From: Sphaerospermopsis kisseleviana NIES-73
GTDB lineage: Bacteria; Cyanobacteriota; Cyanobacteriia; Cyanobacteriales; Nostocaceae
DNA length: 64,000 nucleotides
NCBI RefSeq assembly: GCF_002368075.1
Contig: NZ_AP018314.1
Location: forward strand, 2,591,220 to 2,655,219
Reading direction: 5' to 3'
Shown here: one piece after another, positions 16,868-24,502 of the stretch
Layout: each line of letters opens with the position of its first letter
Numbering within the stretch: position 1 is the first letter of the stretch
Program-made: the position numbers and the translations under genes
Notes under the pieces: model-generated
Databases searched by the model: none
What the model saw: only the letters and a program-made list of their open reading frames with translations
Told to the model about the DNA's origin: nothing

Positions 16868-17991
16868 TGAAATGGTAAAACAGGTAGCTTGAAAGCAAAA
16901 ACTGCCCCTTTAGGAAATCTGTTTTCTGCCCATATTATACCATGATGGGCTTCAATAATTTGTCGAGATAAATAAAGTCCTAATCCCGAACCTTTAGCTT
17001 GACGTTGGGAAAGACTGCCATAATCATCATGTACTTGATAAAATCGCTCAAACAAGTGGGAAAAATGTTCTGGAGGGATACCAGCGCCCGTATCCATAAT
17101 TTTTACAACTTGATAGGAAAGTAGGGATTCTAAGACCACTTCAACGCGATCGCCTCTTCGGGAATGATTAATAGCATTAATTAACAGGTTATCAATAACC
17201 CGTTGTAATTGTAGTGCATCACCAAGCACCCAGAGCGATCGCTTCCAATCAGAATCACCATAGTTTAATGATATATGAATACGACGATTTGCTGCTAATT
17301 CCATCAAAGTAGAAACTGCTGTTTCCGCCAAAACAGCTAAATCCACAGGTGCTAAATTTAGCTTTAATCCGTCAATATCATTACGATAAACATCTAACAA
17401 AGTTTCCAATAAAACCAAAGATGTTTGATGACTACGTGCCATTGTTGCTAAAACTTTTTCTTGACTTGGTGAAACCGCACCAAATTTTTCTTGTTGAAAA
17501 GCTTTTATAGTTTCAATTGCCCCTAAAAGTGGAGTTTTTAAGTCATGGGTAAGTGTAGAGGCGAAATCTTCTCGTAGTCTCATTAATTGTGCTTGATTTT
17601 CTAATTGGGTTTGAGTGAGTGAAACAGCTTGTTGTGTGATTCTCAATCTTTGACTTAAAAATCCTGTAACTATCAATGCTATAGCTGCAATTACCCGATT
17701 AGCAATAGTAAAAAACTGAATTGATTCATTTCCAGGTATCCAAATATTGAAGATAGTTAAAAAAACAGCCAAAAATGTAGCACCTATTGTTGCTATTCCT
17801 CTAAACCAATAATTAACTAAGACAATTGATCCACTATAAAGATAGCCAAAAACATAATCATTGGGGGTAGAATATTCTAACAACACTAAACAGATAAATA
17901 TAGTAATAATTATCAAAATTTTCCCCGTATACAATTTATTAGTTAATAATTTAAGCTGTAAATTTTTCATTTTGCACCCAAATGACATCAT
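16846..17991 (-). CDS. Membrane sensor histidine kinase in the kdp island
   Basis: The N-terminal 110 residues contain about four closely spaced membrane helices with very short loops, similar in layout to the membrane part of KdpD. Then come a dimerisation/phospho-acceptor helix (FASTLTHDLKTPLLGAIET, His in the H-box), the N box VIDNLLINAINHS, the G1 box MDTGAGIPPEHF and the G2 box GSGLGLYLSRQIIEAHHG. There is no large sensor domain. The last residues, GSIPNV, are encoded by a repeat element, so the native C-terminus was probably a little different. It may be the kinase that works with the truncated KdpD proteins; this is inference. The NarL-type regulator follows. Confidence 0.88.
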   Translation of the reverse strand: MMSFGCKMKNLQLKLLTNKLYTGKILIIITIFICLVLLEYSTPNDYVFGYLYSGSIVLVNYWFRGIATIGATFLAVFLTIFNIWIPGNESIQFFTIANRVIAAIALIVTGFLSQRLRITQQAVSLTQTQLENQAQLMRLREDFASTLTHDLKTPLLGAIETIKAFQQEKFGAVSPSQEKVLATMARSHQTSLVLLETLLDVYRNDIDGLKLNLAPVDLAVLAETAVSTLMELAANRRIHISLNYGDSDWKRSLWVLGDALQLQRVIDNLLINAINHSRRGDRVEVVLESLLSYQVVKIMDTGAGIPPEHFSHLFERFYQVHDDYGSLSQRQAKGSGLGLYLSRQIIEAHHGIIWAENRFPKGAVFAFKLPVLPFQGSIPNV

Positions 17992-18412
17992 GATATTAAT
18001 TTACATTTTATATAAAAACGACCCTTTTTACTCCTGACTCCTGACTCCTGAATTCTGCTATAGCGTTTAGATTTTAACTAAACGCCCTAAACAATGATAT
18101 ATACCTGGCAATAAACACATAAATAGAAAAAATAAACATTTTTTATATCCTTGTATCCCTTGTTTTCTACCTCAAAATCAATAATCATATAAATTCATCA
18201 AGCCCAGATCACGGCAGTATCCCAAATGTGTAAGTTTATTGTTTTGGAATCTTGAAATTACTACTTGATACGATTGAACCGCAAAGAACGCAAAGGACAC
18301 AAAGGTAAGAAGGTTTAAGAGAGTTTTTAGTATCGCTGTGTTCATTTTTGTAATTGGGATGCTCCCCAGATCACAGCTATTTGATTTAGTCTTTAAGGAG
18401 TTTTAATCATTC
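17992..18412. other. Intergenic region upstream of the kinase and kdp operon 2
   Basis: The region includes ACTCCTG repeats (18030-18051), a GCGTTTAG/CTAAACGC hairpin (18063-18085) and the right copy of MITE family C (18216-18367). It must carry divergent promoters for the histidine kinase and kdp operon 2. The element lies within 50 bp of the kdpA2 start codon. Confidence 0.55.
18216..18367 (+). mobile_element. MITE family C, right copy
   Basis: Runs from AGTATCCCAAATGTGTAAG to ATTGGGATGCTCCCC, with GATTGAACCGCAAAGAACGC in the middle. It is the inverted partner of 16711-16867. The pair encloses the histidine kinase gene. Confidence 0.75.
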
Positions 18413-20092
18413 ATGATACAAGGTTTATTACAAATAGCATTGACATTAATAATTGTCATTGCTACCACTCCCTTACTAGGAAAATATATTGCTCATGTTT
18501 TTCTAGGACAAAGAACAGTATTAGACAAAGTCTTAAATCCCATAGAAAGAATAATTTACAAATTGATTGGAGTTACTATTGAAGATGAAATGACAGGTTG
18601 GCAATATGCAAAAGCCATACTATATAGCAATCTTTTCATGGCAATTTTGGTATTTTGTATATTTATTACTCAAGGATTTTTACCACTCAATCCTACAGGA
18701 TTAAAAGCACCGAGTTGGGATTTAGCATTACACACTACCATCTCCTTTTTAACCAACACAGATCAACAACATTACTCTGGAGAAACAACCTTTAGTTATG
18801 CCAGTCAAACCTTCGCTATAGGTTTTTTAATGTTCACATCAGCAGCTACAGGTTTATCGGTAGGAATTGCCTTTATTCGCGGTTTAACAGGCAGAAAATT
18901 AGGTAATTTTTATATTGATTTAACCAAATCAATTACCCGAATTTTATTACCTCTATCTATTGTAGGAGGATTATTATTAATCATAGCTGGTGTACCAGAA
19001 ACCATAGCAGGAGTAGCAACAGCAACAACATTAGAAGGATTAACACAAGCTATAGCTCGCGGACCAGTTGCCCACCTGGAAATTATAAAACAAATTGGTG
19101 AAAATGGGGGTGGTTTTTTTGGTGTTAACTCAGCCCATCCCTTTGAAAATCCCAATGGTTTTTCTAACTTATTAGAAACTTGGGCAATGATTTCTATTCC
19201 TTCAGCCTTGATTTACACCTATGGGGTATTTGCTAATAATATCAAACAAGGATGGTTAGTATATTGGATGGTATTTATCATCTTTGTTTTCTTAGTCATG
19301 ATCACAGCTATTGGTGAATATCAAGGTAATCCTCTTGTTAATTCTATATTAGGATTACAACAACCTAATTTAGAAGGAAAAGAAGTAAGATTTGGTTTCG
19401 CGCAAACAGCACTTTGGGCAGTGATGACAACAGCAACAATGTGTGGCGCAGTTAACGGAATGCACGACTCATTAATGCCTACTGGGGGATTTTCTACCCT
19501 TGTAAATATGTTTTTACAAATTATTTGGGGAGGACAGGGAACAGGTACAGCTTATTTATTTATCTACTTAATTTTGGCAGTATTTCTCACAGGATTAATG
19601 GTAGGGAGAACACCGGAATTTTTAGGGCGAAAAATTGAAAAACAAGAAATAGTTTTATCCAGCGTAGTGTTATTAGTTCATCCTTTTGCTGTTTTAATTC
19701 CTTGGGCGATAGTTTTTGCCTTTCCTGATGCTATTTCAGGTATTAGTAACCCAGGGTTTCATGGTGTTTCTCAAGTAGTTTATGAATATGCTTCTGCTGC
19801 TGCAAATAATGGTTCTGGGTTTGAAGGTTTGGCGGATAATACCCTGTGGTGGAATCTTAGCACTAGCGTCAGTATTTTAGTCGGTCGTTATATTCCCATT
19901 ATCGCATTATTGTTATTAGCAGATGGTATTTCTAGAAAACAACCAGTACCCATAACTGCCGGTACTTTGAGAACTGACACTCGTTTATTTACTGGAGTTA
20001 CAGGGGGAGTAATTTTAATTCTGGGGGCGTTAACTTTTTTTCCTGTATTAGTTTTAGGTCCGATTGCTGAATGGTTTTTGATTAGTAAATAA
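18413..20092 (+). CDS. kdpA: K+-transporting ATPase subunit A (kdp operon 2)
   Basis: The second KdpA, 559 residues, co-linear with the first. The filter regions are [50 protein letters not shown] and [17 protein letters not shown]. The first operon's [14 protein letters not shown] becomes [14 protein letters not shown] here, a small difference next to a K+-coordinating loop. The GGAG ribosome site at about 18397 lies 12 nt before ATG 18413. It starts kdp operon 2, which also contains kdpF. Codon use is more AT-rich than in the first kdpA. Confidence 0.97.
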   Translation: MIQGLLQIALTLIIVIATTPLLGKYIAHVFLGQRTVLDKVLNPIERIIYKLIGVTIEDEMTGWQYAKAILYSNLFMAILVFCIFITQGFLPLNPTGLKAPSWDLALHTTISFLTNTDQQHYSGETTFSYASQTFAIGFLMFTSAATGLSVGIAFIRGLTGRKLGNFYIDLTKSITRILLPLSIVGGLLLIIAGVPETIAGVATATTLEGLTQAIARGPVAHLEIIKQIGENGGGFFGVNSAHPFENPNGFSNLLETWAMISIPSALIYTYGVFANNIKQGWLVYWMVFIIFVFLVMITAIGEYQGNPLVNSILGLQQPNLEGKEVRFGFAQTALWAVMTTATMCGAVNGMHDSLMPTGGFSTLVNMFLQIIWGGQGTGTAYLFIYLILAVFLTGLMVGRTPEFLGRKIEKQEIVLSSVVLLVHPFAVLIPWAIVFAFPDAISGISNPGFHGVSQVVYEYASAAANNGSGFEGLADNTLWWNLSTSVSILVGRYIPIIALLLLADGISRKQPVPITAGTLRTDTRLFTGVTGGVILILGALTFFPVLVLGPIAEWFLISK

Positions 20093-20097
20093 ACTTC

Positions 20098-20163
20098 AGA
20101 TCCCCGACTTCTCAGAAAAAATCAGAATTTATAGAAAAGATTTAATCAAGAAGTCGGGGATCT
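20098..20163 (+). repeat. 15-bp inverted repeat in the kdpA2-kdpB2 gap
   Basis: AGATCCCCGACTTCT (20098-20112) and AGAAGTCGGGGATCT (20149-20163) are perfect complements with a 36-nt loop. It forms a strong hairpin between two genes of one operon and lacks a T-tail. It could reduce read-through or stabilise the upstream message. The same motif is a common Nostocales repeat. Confidence 0.85.
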
Positions 20164-20185
20164 TAACCTCACCAATAAAAAAGAT

Positions 20186-22252
20186 ATGAAAATTACAAAA
20201 ACCCGACAAGAACGTAAACATACACCCAAAATTAAAATTTCTGGGCTTTATCCTAGCGCATTTAAACAAGCATTTGTTAAACTAAACCCCCGCCATCTAA
20301 TCAAAAATCCCGTGATGTTTTTGGTGTGGGTAGGGACAATTATTACAGCTTTGGTAACTATTGATCCTCATCTTTTTGGTGTTACTTCTGGGAATAATCC
20401 GCGATTTTTTAATGGTTTAATTACCATAATTTTATTCTTCACTCTTGTTTTTGCTAACTTTGCAGAAGCTGTTGCTGAAGGTAGAGGAAAAGCTCAAGCT
20501 GATTCTTTAAGGGCAACAAAATCAGATGTTACAGCTAGAAAACTTCTTCCTGATGGTTCTATTCAAGAAATTAATTCTAGTCTTTTACGTCGTGGTGATC
20601 AAATTAAAGTTATTTCCGGTGATGTGATCCCCGCAGATGGAGAAGTAATTTCTGGAGTAGCTTCTGTTGATGAATCTGCTATTACTGGAGAATCTGCACC
20701 AGTATTAAAACAACCAGGAACAGATATTGCTAGTTCTGTCACTGGAGGAACACGCATTACTTCTGATGAATTAATCATTAAAGTTACATCAGATCCGGGA
20801 CAAAGTTTTATTGATCGAATGATTTCTTTAGTTGAGGGTGCAGCGAGAACTAAAACCCCTAATGAAATTGCTTTAACTGTGCTTTTAGCAGTTTTAACTC
20901 AAGTTTTTTTAGTGGTAATTGCCACTTTACCTACCGTGTCAGTTTATGTTAAATCACCTGTGAGTATTGCGGTATTAATTGCTTTATTAGTGGCATTAAT
21001 TCCTACTACAATTGGCGGTTTACTGAGTGCCATTGGTATTGCGGGTATGGATAGAGTCGCTCAATTTAACGTCATAGCTACTTCTGGAAGGGCTGTAGAA
21101 GCCTGTGGAGATATTAATACTTTGGTTTTAGATAAAACGGGAACTATTACTTTAGGCAACCGCATGGCTGAAGAATTTATTCCCATCCAAAATCATCCTT
21201 TAGATGAAATTGCGAAAATTTGTTTAGCATCCAGTATTTTTGATGAAACTCCCGAAGGAAAATCTATTGTTAAATTAGCAGAATCATTAGGAGCAAAATT
21301 AGATTTTAACCCCCAAACTGCGGAGGGTATAGAATTTTCTGCCAAGACGCGCATGAGTGGAATTAATTTACCCAATGGTGTGGAAATTCGCAAAGGTGCG
21401 GTAGATGCAATTAAAGGATTTGTGCGTTCTCGAAATGGGCAATTAACACCAGAACTTGATGTAGCCTATGAGCGAGTTTCTAAATTAGGTGGTACACCCT
21501 TAGCAGTTTGTCAAAATGATGAAATTTACGGTGTAATTTACCTCAAAGATATTATCAAACCAGGGATTAAAGAACGATTTGCACAAATGCGAAAAATGGG
21601 CATTAAAACTATAATGTTAACAGGAGATAACCGCCTTACAGCTTCAGTTATTGCCCAAGAAGCAGGGGTAGATGATTTTATTGCCGAAGCAACTCCAGAG
21701 GATAAAATTGAAGTAATTCGCGCTGAACAAGCTCAAGGAAAATTAGTTGCTATGACTGGAGATGGTACTAATGATGCACCAGCTTTAGCTCAAGCAAATG
21801 TGGGTGTGGCGATGAATTCTGGTACACAAGCGGCAAAGGAAGCTGCTAATATGGTAGATTTAGATTCTGATCCTACAAAATTAATTGATATCGTTACTAT
21901 TGGCAAACAATTACTCATTACTCGCGGAGCATTAACAACTTTTTCTATTGCTAATGATGTCGCTAAATACTTTGCAATTATTCCGGCGATTTTTCCTGGT
22001 ATTGGTGTGAATGGATTAAATATTATGGGTTTAGCAAGTACCCAATCTGCTGTGTTATCAGCTTTAATTTATAATGCTTTAATTATTCCGGCTTTGATTC
22101 CTTTAGCATTAACTGGTGTGAAATTTCGTCCTTTAACTGCTGATCAACTTTTGCAAAGAAATATCTTTATTTATGGTTTGGGTGGTGTGGTTGCTCCTTT
22201 TATCGCTATCAAAATTATTGATGTTTTAATTGTGTCTGTGGGTTTAGCTTAA
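20186..22252 (+). CDS. kdpB: K+-transporting P-type ATPase subunit B (kdp operon 2)
   Basis: The second P-type catalytic subunit, 688 residues. The motifs are [37 protein letters not shown] and [20 protein letters not shown]. It differs from the first copy by a shorter basic N-terminus and by [20 protein letters not shown] in the late membrane region, where copy 1 has VIFAYANLQGLNIMKLTS. It lies 93 bp after kdpA, with a strong hairpin in the gap. It is followed closely by kdpF, kdpC and kdpD. Confidence 0.97.
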   Translation: MKITKTRQERKHTPKIKISGLYPSAFKQAFVKLNPRHLIKNPVMFLVWVGTIITALVTIDPHLFGVTSGNNPRFFNGLITIILFFTLVFANFAEAVAEGRGKAQADSLRATKSDVTARKLLPDGSIQEINSSLLRRGDQIKVISGDVIPADGEVISGVASVDESAITGESAPVLKQPGTDIASSVTGGTRITSDELIIKVTSDPGQSFIDRMISLVEGAARTKTPNEIALTVLLAVLTQVFLVVIATLPTVSVYVKSPVSIAVLIALLVALIPTTIGGLLSAIGIAGMDRVAQFNVIATSGRAVEACGDINTLVLDKTGTITLGNRMAEEFIPIQNHPLDEIAKICLASSIFDETPEGKSIVKLAESLGAKLDFNPQTAEGIEFSAKTRMSGINLPNGVEIRKGAVDAIKGFVRSRNGQLTPELDVAYERVSKLGGTPLAVCQNDEIYGVIYLKDIIKPGIKERFAQMRKMGIKTIMLTGDNRLTASVIAQEAGVDDFIAEATPEDKIEVIRAEQAQGKLVAMTGDGTNDAPALAQANVGVAMNSGTQAAKEAANMVDLDSDPTKLIDIVTIGKQLLITRGALTTFSIANDVAKYFAIIPAIFPGIGVNGLNIMGLASTQSAVLSALIYNALIIPALIPLALTGVKFRPLTADQLLQRNIFIYGLGGVVAPFIAIKIIDVLIVSVGLA

Positions 22253-22280
22253 TCAATTTTAGATTTGGGATTTGAGAATT

Positions 22281-22499
22281 ATGGAATATTTATCACTGGC
22301 ATTTTCTAAACGTAATCGTTTTCCTCTGATTTTGTTTTTATTACTTTGCGTTAATGTCTTATTAGCACCAGCAGTACGAGCAACAACACCGGGAGCAGAA
22401 TCACGTTTTTTTGCTTACACAATTACTTTATTAGGACTTGTCACCCTCAGTTTTTGTGTTTATTTGTTTGTCGTGATTTTTCAACCTGAGAGGTTTTAA
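22281..22499 (+). CDS. kdpF: KdpF-like small membrane subunit (KdpF/KdpG)
   Basis: A 72-residue protein. It has an N-terminal hydrophobic helix resembling a signal anchor (PLILFLLLCVNVLLAPAV). Its C-terminal segment (LLGLVTLSFCVYLFVVIFQP, then ERF) matches the 29-residue KdpF of other bacteria, which ends in a Pro-Glu-Arg-Phe-like tail. Longer cyanobacterial versions with an N-terminal extension have been called KdpG. KdpF sits beside KdpA and stabilises the complex. Start: ATG 22281 is preferred over the TTG at 22272. It lies 28 bp after kdpB and 86 bp before kdpC. No equivalent exists in operon 1. Confidence 0.85.
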   Translation: MEYLSLAFSKRNRFPLILFLLLCVNVLLAPAVRATTPGAESRFFAYTITLLGLVTLSFCVYLFVVIFQPERF

Positions 22500-22585
22500 T
22501 TACTAATTTGTAATTCGTAAGTTGTGTTAAGCGATAGCGCAACCCAACAAAAACTTTAATATTTTTGAAATGGAGAGGTTTTAAT

Positions 22586-23194
22586 ATGCGTCAGAGATTT
22601 CAAGTTAGTAAGGCGATTCGTGCAACTTTAGTTTTATGGGTGCTAACAACCTTTATCTATCCCTTATTTATGTTGATTTCAGGACAGGTTGCTTTTTCTT
22701 TTCAAGCAAATGGCAGTTTAATTACAAATTCCCAAGGTGTGGTGATTGGTTCTGCTTTAATTGGTCAAACTTTTACCAGTGAAAAGTATTTTTGGAGTCG
22801 TCCTAGCACTACTAACTATAGCACTGCTGACCCCAAAAATGATGAGGCTGGTATTTTGAAAACTGGTGTATCTGGTGCTAGTAATTTAGCTCCTAGTAAT
22901 CCCGCATTGTTAGCAAGAATTAATGGTAATGAAGGTGAAATTAATAAGCTCAAAAAATTCAATATTCAACCAACTGCTGATTTAGTTTATACTTCTGGTT
23001 CTAGTCTCGATCCTCACATTACTCCTGAAGGTGCAAAAGTGCAAATTCCCAGGGTAGCAAAAGCTAGAGGAATTGAACCCCAGCAAATAGAAATTTTAAT
23101 TTCTCAAAACACAGATGGGCGTTTTTTGGGTATATTTGGTGAACCTGGAATGAATGTTTTAAAATTGAATCTTGCATTAGATAAAATCAGGTAA
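22586..23194 (+). CDS. kdpC: K+-transporting ATPase subunit C (kdp operon 2)
   Basis: The second KdpC, 202 residues from ATG 22586; GGAGAGG at 22572-22578 is a good ribosome site and excludes the upstream TTG. It has an N-terminal helix (ATLVLWVLTTFIYPLFMLIS), then IGSALIGQTFTSEKYFWSRP, GVSGASNLAPSNPALLARI, TSGSSLDPHITPEGA and FGEPGMNVLKLN. Compared with operon 1 it carries a few extra residues (TADPKNDEAGILKTG) before the SNLAPSN motif, as in many KdpC proteins. It is followed by kdpD after 18 bp. Confidence 0.95.
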   Translation: MRQRFQVSKAIRATLVLWVLTTFIYPLFMLISGQVAFSFQANGSLITNSQGVVIGSALIGQTFTSEKYFWSRPSTTNYSTADPKNDEAGILKTGVSGASNLAPSNPALLARINGNEGEINKLKKFNIQPTADLVYTSGSSLDPHITPEGAKVQIPRVAKARGIEPQQIEILISQNTDGRFLGIFGEPGMNVLKLNLALDKIR

Positions 23195-23212
23195 TTATTA
23201 GGAAATTAACTC

Positions 23213-24334
23213 ATGTTTTATTCTTCTACTCGCTCCCCTGATAGTTCTTATATCCGTCCTGCTCGTCGAGGGAAACATAAAATTTTTATTGGTATGGCTC
23301 CCGGTGTGGGTAAAACTTATAAAATGCTAGAGGAAGCACATCAACTGAAACAAGAGGGGATTGATGTTGTTATTGGTATTTTAGAAACTCATGGACGTAA
23401 AGAAACTGCTCTTAAAGCACAAGGATTAGAAGTTATTGCTAGAAAATCCATTATTAAAGAGAATATTAAACTGCAAGAAATGGATACTCAAGCAATTTTA
23501 GAACGCTCTCCCCAACTGGTGTTAATTGATGAATTAGCTCACACAAATATACCGGGTTCTGAACGAGAAAAACGCTATCAAGATGTAGAAGAAATTTTAG
23601 CATCTGGCATAGATGTTTATTCTACTGTGAATATTCAACATTTGGAAAGTTTAAATGATTTGGTGGCAAGAATAACAGGTGTTGTAGTGCGAGAACGCAT
23701 TCCAGATCGGGTGCTGGATGAAGCGGATGAGGTGGTTGTAATTGATGTGACTCCAGAAACTTTGGAAGAGCGTTTGCTTGAAGGAAAAATCTATGCTGCT
23801 GATAAAATTGAACAGTCTTTAGAAAACTTTTTTCAACGTCGAAATTTAATAGCTTTGCGAGAATTAGCATTAAGAGAAGTTGCAGATACGGTAGAGGAGG
23901 AGGCAAATACTTCAATTACTACTGGACAAGTTTATAATATTCATGAACGGGTTTTAGTTTGTGTTTCTACTTATCCTAATTCTTTGCAATTATTACGTCG
24001 GGGGGCGCGACTTGCTAATTATATGAATGCTCCACTTTATGCTGTATTTATAGCTGATCCTGAAAGATTTCTCACTAAACAAGAAAGTTTACACATTGAT
24101 ACTTGTGAAAAACTTTGTCGAGAGTTTGGTGGTGAGTTTCTGCACGTTAAAAGTAGTAATGTTCCTAAAGAAATAGCTCAGGTTGCTGCTACCCATCACA
24201 TTACACAAATCGTTATTGGTGAAAGTCAACAACCTAAATGGAAAAGATTTATTAAAGGTTCTTTTACTCAGCGATTAATGGATTTAATCAGAGATAAAAA
24301 AATAGATTTACATATTATTGCTACTGAAAAATGA
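23213..24334 (+). CDS. kdpD: KdpD-like sensor protein lacking the kinase half (kdp operon 2)
   Basis: A 373-residue protein with the same truncated architecture as the operon 1 copy: KdpD domain with Walker A GMAPGVGKT and LVLIDELAHTN, then a USP domain (VLVCVSTYPNSLQLLRRGAR), then stop. The C-terminal USP signature VIGESQQPKWKRFIKGSF replaces VIGASRRSRWEILLKGS of copy 1, so the two may bind nucleotides or partners differently. It has no membrane helices and no histidine kinase domain. It is the last gene of kdpABFCD. Retention of two short KdpD proteins beside two transporters argues that the short form is functional. Confidence 0.88.
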   Translation: MFYSSTRSPDSSYIRPARRGKHKIFIGMAPGVGKTYKMLEEAHQLKQEGIDVVIGILETHGRKETALKAQGLEVIARKSIIKENIKLQEMDTQAILERSPQLVLIDELAHTNIPGSEREKRYQDVEEILASGIDVYSTVNIQHLESLNDLVARITGVVVRERIPDRVLDEADEVVVIDVTPETLEERLLEGKIYAADKIEQSLENFFQRRNLIALRELALREVADTVEEEANTSITTGQVYNIHERVLVCVSTYPNSLQLLRRGARLANYMNAPLYAVFIADPERFLTKQESLHIDTCEKLCREFGGEFLHVKSSNVPKEIAQVAATHHITQIVIGESQQPKWKRFIKGSFTQRLMDLIRDKKIDLHIIATEK

Positions 24335-24502
24335 TAACAATATAGCAGGAGTCAGGAGTCAGGATTCAGGAGTTATTGATTTTGGATTTTGGATTTTGGA
24401 TTGTTTTTGTCAACTTCAATCTAAAATCTAAAATCTAAAATCTAAAATTTTCCTCCCTATTCCCTATTCCCTACCTCAACGGAAAGACTTTCTCAGTAAC
24501 CC
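24335..24502. repeat. Heptamer repeats between convergent kdpD2 and priA
   Basis: GGAGTCA units (24350-24373), TTTTGGA units (24380-24402), AATCTAA units (24418-24448) and CCCTATT units (24453-24475). These are intergenic STRR sequence with no clear terminator. Confidence 0.8.

Noticed and set aside
16868..18215. Composite transposon carrying the histidine kinase
   Set aside because: The flanking elements are inverted and MITE-like with no transposase. The same repeat core occurs elsewhere, so independent insertions are simpler. Kept only as an inversion hypothesis.
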